A stretch of 7,892 nt of DNA from Solobacterium sp. (lineage in GTDB: Bacteria; Bacillota_I; Bacilli_A; Erysipelotrichales; Erysipelotrichaceae), in the NCBI GenBank assembly GCA_017543025.1, contig JAFYGX010000135.1, forward strand, positions 1 through 7,892. The letters run 5' to 3'. A model generated the notes under the pieces. That model saw only the letters and a list, made by a program, of their open reading frames with translations, did not search any database and was not told the DNA's origin. This document shows positions 6,268 through 7,892 of the stretch, in pieces; the first letter of the stretch is position 1, and every line of letters starts with the position of its first letter. Made by a program: the position numbers and the translations under genes.

Positions 6268-7866
6268 ATGCCGCTGAACTACCAGATCAAGGACGGAATT
6301 GAGTATGCGAAAGACCCCGGTACTTCCTACCGCACTGACAAAGGGGTCAGGAAGAAAGACGCTGTTTATCTTGGCCGCGTCATCGATAAAGAAAAACATC
6401 TTTTCTACAACCGAAAGCGTGGGGTATTTCATTACGATGAGGTTACCCATACATTCTCGGAAGCGGATCAGGGTTATCTTGAGCTGCTGAAGTCCGATAA
6501 GAAAGAACACAGGAAACAGAGACAGCCGCATTCCAGAAAACTGATTCTTGATTTCGGTGATGCCTTCTTCATTGACAGTCTGATCCGCAGTATCGGTTAT
6601 GACAGCGTACTGCGTTCCATCAGCTGCAGTAACCATGACACCTTGTTCGCAATGCTTCTGTATTACACCATTACAGAAAATGCCAACTCACATGCCGAGA
6701 CATGGTGGGAAGGAAGCTATGCAAGCATTCTGTATCCCGATGCTCAGCTGAACGGAAGAAGAGTGTCTGAGTTTCTGAAACAGCTCGGAAAAGAAGAACA
6801 TCAGAGAGAATTCTTCCAGGCACATATCAACTGGCTGAAAGAACATATCTGTGATGATCCTGCCATTCTGGTTGACAGTACAGGTCTCCCCAACAGTATT
6901 CATTTTCCGCTTGCGGGTATCAGTAACCATAACGGAGTCGTAAGCAGAGAAGTGCGTATGACCACGGTTGTTCAAAGAGACAGCGGATTCCCGATGCTGT
7001 ACCGGCTTGCGCCCGGGAATGTTGTGGACGTATCCACATTGACGAGAACTGTGATCATACTGTCTCTGTATGGTGTTAAGACAGATATGGCCATTCTCGA
7101 TGCAGGATACTATTCCGAAAACAACGTTGATCAGCTTTATGATGCCGGGATTGATTTCATTACCCGTCTTCCGGAGAAGAACCGAAATACCTTTGCTGAG
7201 ATCAAAGAAAAATGTTTTCCTGATCTGATGAAAAAAGAGAACCTTGTAGAATTCAACGGAAGATATGTCTATCTCACCAGCTGTGAAGTAAAGATCGGTT
7301 CAAAGAAGAATCACACTGCGTATGGCTGGCTTGGGTACGATGTTGACCGGGCAAATGATGAAGTGCATAAGGCGATCGAGAAAGCACCAGAGCGTAAAAC
7401 GACTATAGAAGACATGCACAACAAGATTCAGGATTCCGGTCTCTTCGAAATCATTTCTTCACTTCCGTTCCGCAATGAGGAGATACTTCCTGCATACTAT
7501 GTACGCCAGCTTGCGGAACAGTACTTCGATATCGGAAAAGGAATATCAAGAATGATTCCACTGAGAGTTCATTCCGAAGAATCTGTAAAAGGCCACCTGA
7601 TGCTTTCACAGATGGCCGCTACGCTCAATGTCTTTATCCAGCAGAAGATGAAGAAGTACTATGACAACCGCGAAGAAATACTGATAGCTCTGCGGAATCA
7701 GAAGTGCGAAGTATACGATTCCAGAGTCGTCACAAGAGAAGGTGTCCGCACGGCAAATGAGTATTACAGGAAATTCAAAATCGACTGCCCTTCACTCATC
7801 CAGAGGAAGAACGGTCAGCTGATACCGAAATATGAGATCGCTGATTCGTTCACCGATGAGGTGTAG
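6268..7866 (+). CDS. IS4-superfamily (IS1634-like) DDE transposase
   Basis: 532 residues from the ATG at 6268, chosen because AGGAGG lies four bases upstream; an in-frame TTG at 6241 sits inside a hairpin and has no such site. The catalytic triad is visible: D203 in LVDSTGLPN, D278 in AILDAGYYSE, and E417 within the exact IS4 signature Y(2)R(3)E(6)K formed by Y410, R413, E417 and K424. The spacing between the second Asp and the Glu contains a long insertion, typical of IS4-type enzymes with a beta-strand insertion domain. The protein binds the element's ends and carries out cut-and-paste transposition. The frame is complete with all key residues, so the element may be active. Its stop codon lies within the candidate right repeat. 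The IS1634 subgroup is a judgement from length and overall look; the superfamily call is secure. Confidence 0.93.
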   Translation: MPLNYQIKDGIEYAKDPGTSYRTDKGVRKKDAVYLGRVIDKEKHLFYNRKRGVFHYDEVTHTFSEADQGYLELLKSDKKEHRKQRQPHSRKLILDFGDAFFIDSLIRSIGYDSVLRSISCSNHDTLFAMLLYYTITENANSHAETWWEGSYASILYPDAQLNGRRVSEFLKQLGKEEHQREFFQAHINWLKEHICDDPAILVDSTGLPNSIHFPLAGISNHNGVVSREVRMTTVVQRDSGFPMLYRLAPGNVVDVSTLTRTVIILSLYGVKTDMAILDAGYYSENNVDQLYDAGIDFITRLPEKNRNTFAEIKEKCFPDLMKKENLVEFNGRYVYLTSCEVKIGSKKNHTAYGWLGYDVDRANDEVHKAIEKAPERKTTIEDMHNKIQDSGLFEIISSLPFRNEEILPAYYVRQLAEQYFDIGKGISRMIPLRVHSEESVKGHLMLSQMAATLNVFIQQKMKKYYDNREEILIALRNQKCEVYDSRVVTREGVRTANEYYRKFKIDCPSLIQRKNGQLIPKYEIADSFTDEV

Positions 7867-7869
7867 TTA
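7860..7869 (-). repeat. Candidate right inverted repeat of the insertion sequence
   Basis: GGTGTAGTTA is the reverse complement of 6123-6132 and contains the transposase stop codon TAG (7864-7866). Only 23 bases follow before the window ends, so neither the precise terminus nor a target duplication can be confirmed. Confidence 0.4.
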
Positions 7870-7892
7870 TAGAAACGGGGCGGGAATTCAAG

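Larger units (their letters stand above)
6123..7869 (+). mobile_element. Insertion sequence, IS4 superfamily (IS1634-like); ends tentative
   Basis: One intact DDE transposase gene fills most of the element. TAACTACACC at 6123-6132 recurs inverted at 7860-7869 as GGTGTAGTTA, giving about 1.75 kb, a normal length for this group. The match does not extend outward and I find no flanking target duplication, so the true termini may lie slightly further out, and the right one could be beyond the window. The region between the left repeat and the gene holds a terminator, a -10 box and a hairpin. Confidence 0.6.

Noticed and set aside
1..7892. CRISPR array, tRNA or rRNA genes, defence or other novel gene system
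   Set aside because: No regularly spaced repeats, no cloverleaf-like segments, and all sizeable coding regions belong to recognised metabolic, regulatory, transport or transposase families.

Overview
The window looks like a chromosomal segment of a low-to-mid G+C Firmicute (Bacillota). The reasons are a T-box riboswitch, strong AGGAGG-type ribosome binding sites, intrinsic terminators with U-runs, and Firmicute-like versions of every protein. I cannot name the genus; a gut-associated Erysipelotrichia or Clostridia-like host is an inference only.

Positions 1-3480 (minus strand) hold a tight sugar-phosphate operon. It starts with a GntR/HutC-type repressor. Its stop overlaps (ATGA) the start of a 500-residue fusion of a class I mannose-6-phosphate isomerase with a cupin-type phosphoglucose isomerase. 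That gene overlaps by 14 bases a second, larger class I mannose-6-phosphate isomerase, which runs off the left edge. Together they should interconvert mannose-6-P, fructose-6-P and glucose-6-P under one regulator. The 3481-3624 gap contains a plausible minus-strand promoter with a palindrome in its spacer (candidate operator) and a plus-strand promoter for the divergent gene.

Positions 3625-4167 (plus) encode a YfcE-type metallophosphodiesterase. A bidirectional terminator at 4200-4232 separates it from the convergent putP.

Positions 4245-6065 (minus) are a Na+/proline symporter gene (putP) preceded by a complete T-box leader and its promoter. The specifier loop can be read directly and displays CCG, a proline codon, so proline import appears to be controlled by uncharged tRNA-Pro.

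From about 6123 to the right edge lies an insertion sequence with an intact IS4-superfamily (IS1634-like) DDE transposase. Its leader carries an outer intrinsic terminator, a consensus -10 box and a perfect 12-bp hairpin directly ahead of the ribosome binding site; these look like protection against read-through expression. The element sits about 60 bp upstream of the putP promoter.

I see no CRISPR array, tRNA, rRNA or defence system. The most interesting items are the proline T-box on a transporter, the two-enzyme isomerase fusion beside a second isomerase, and the layered control of the transposase.
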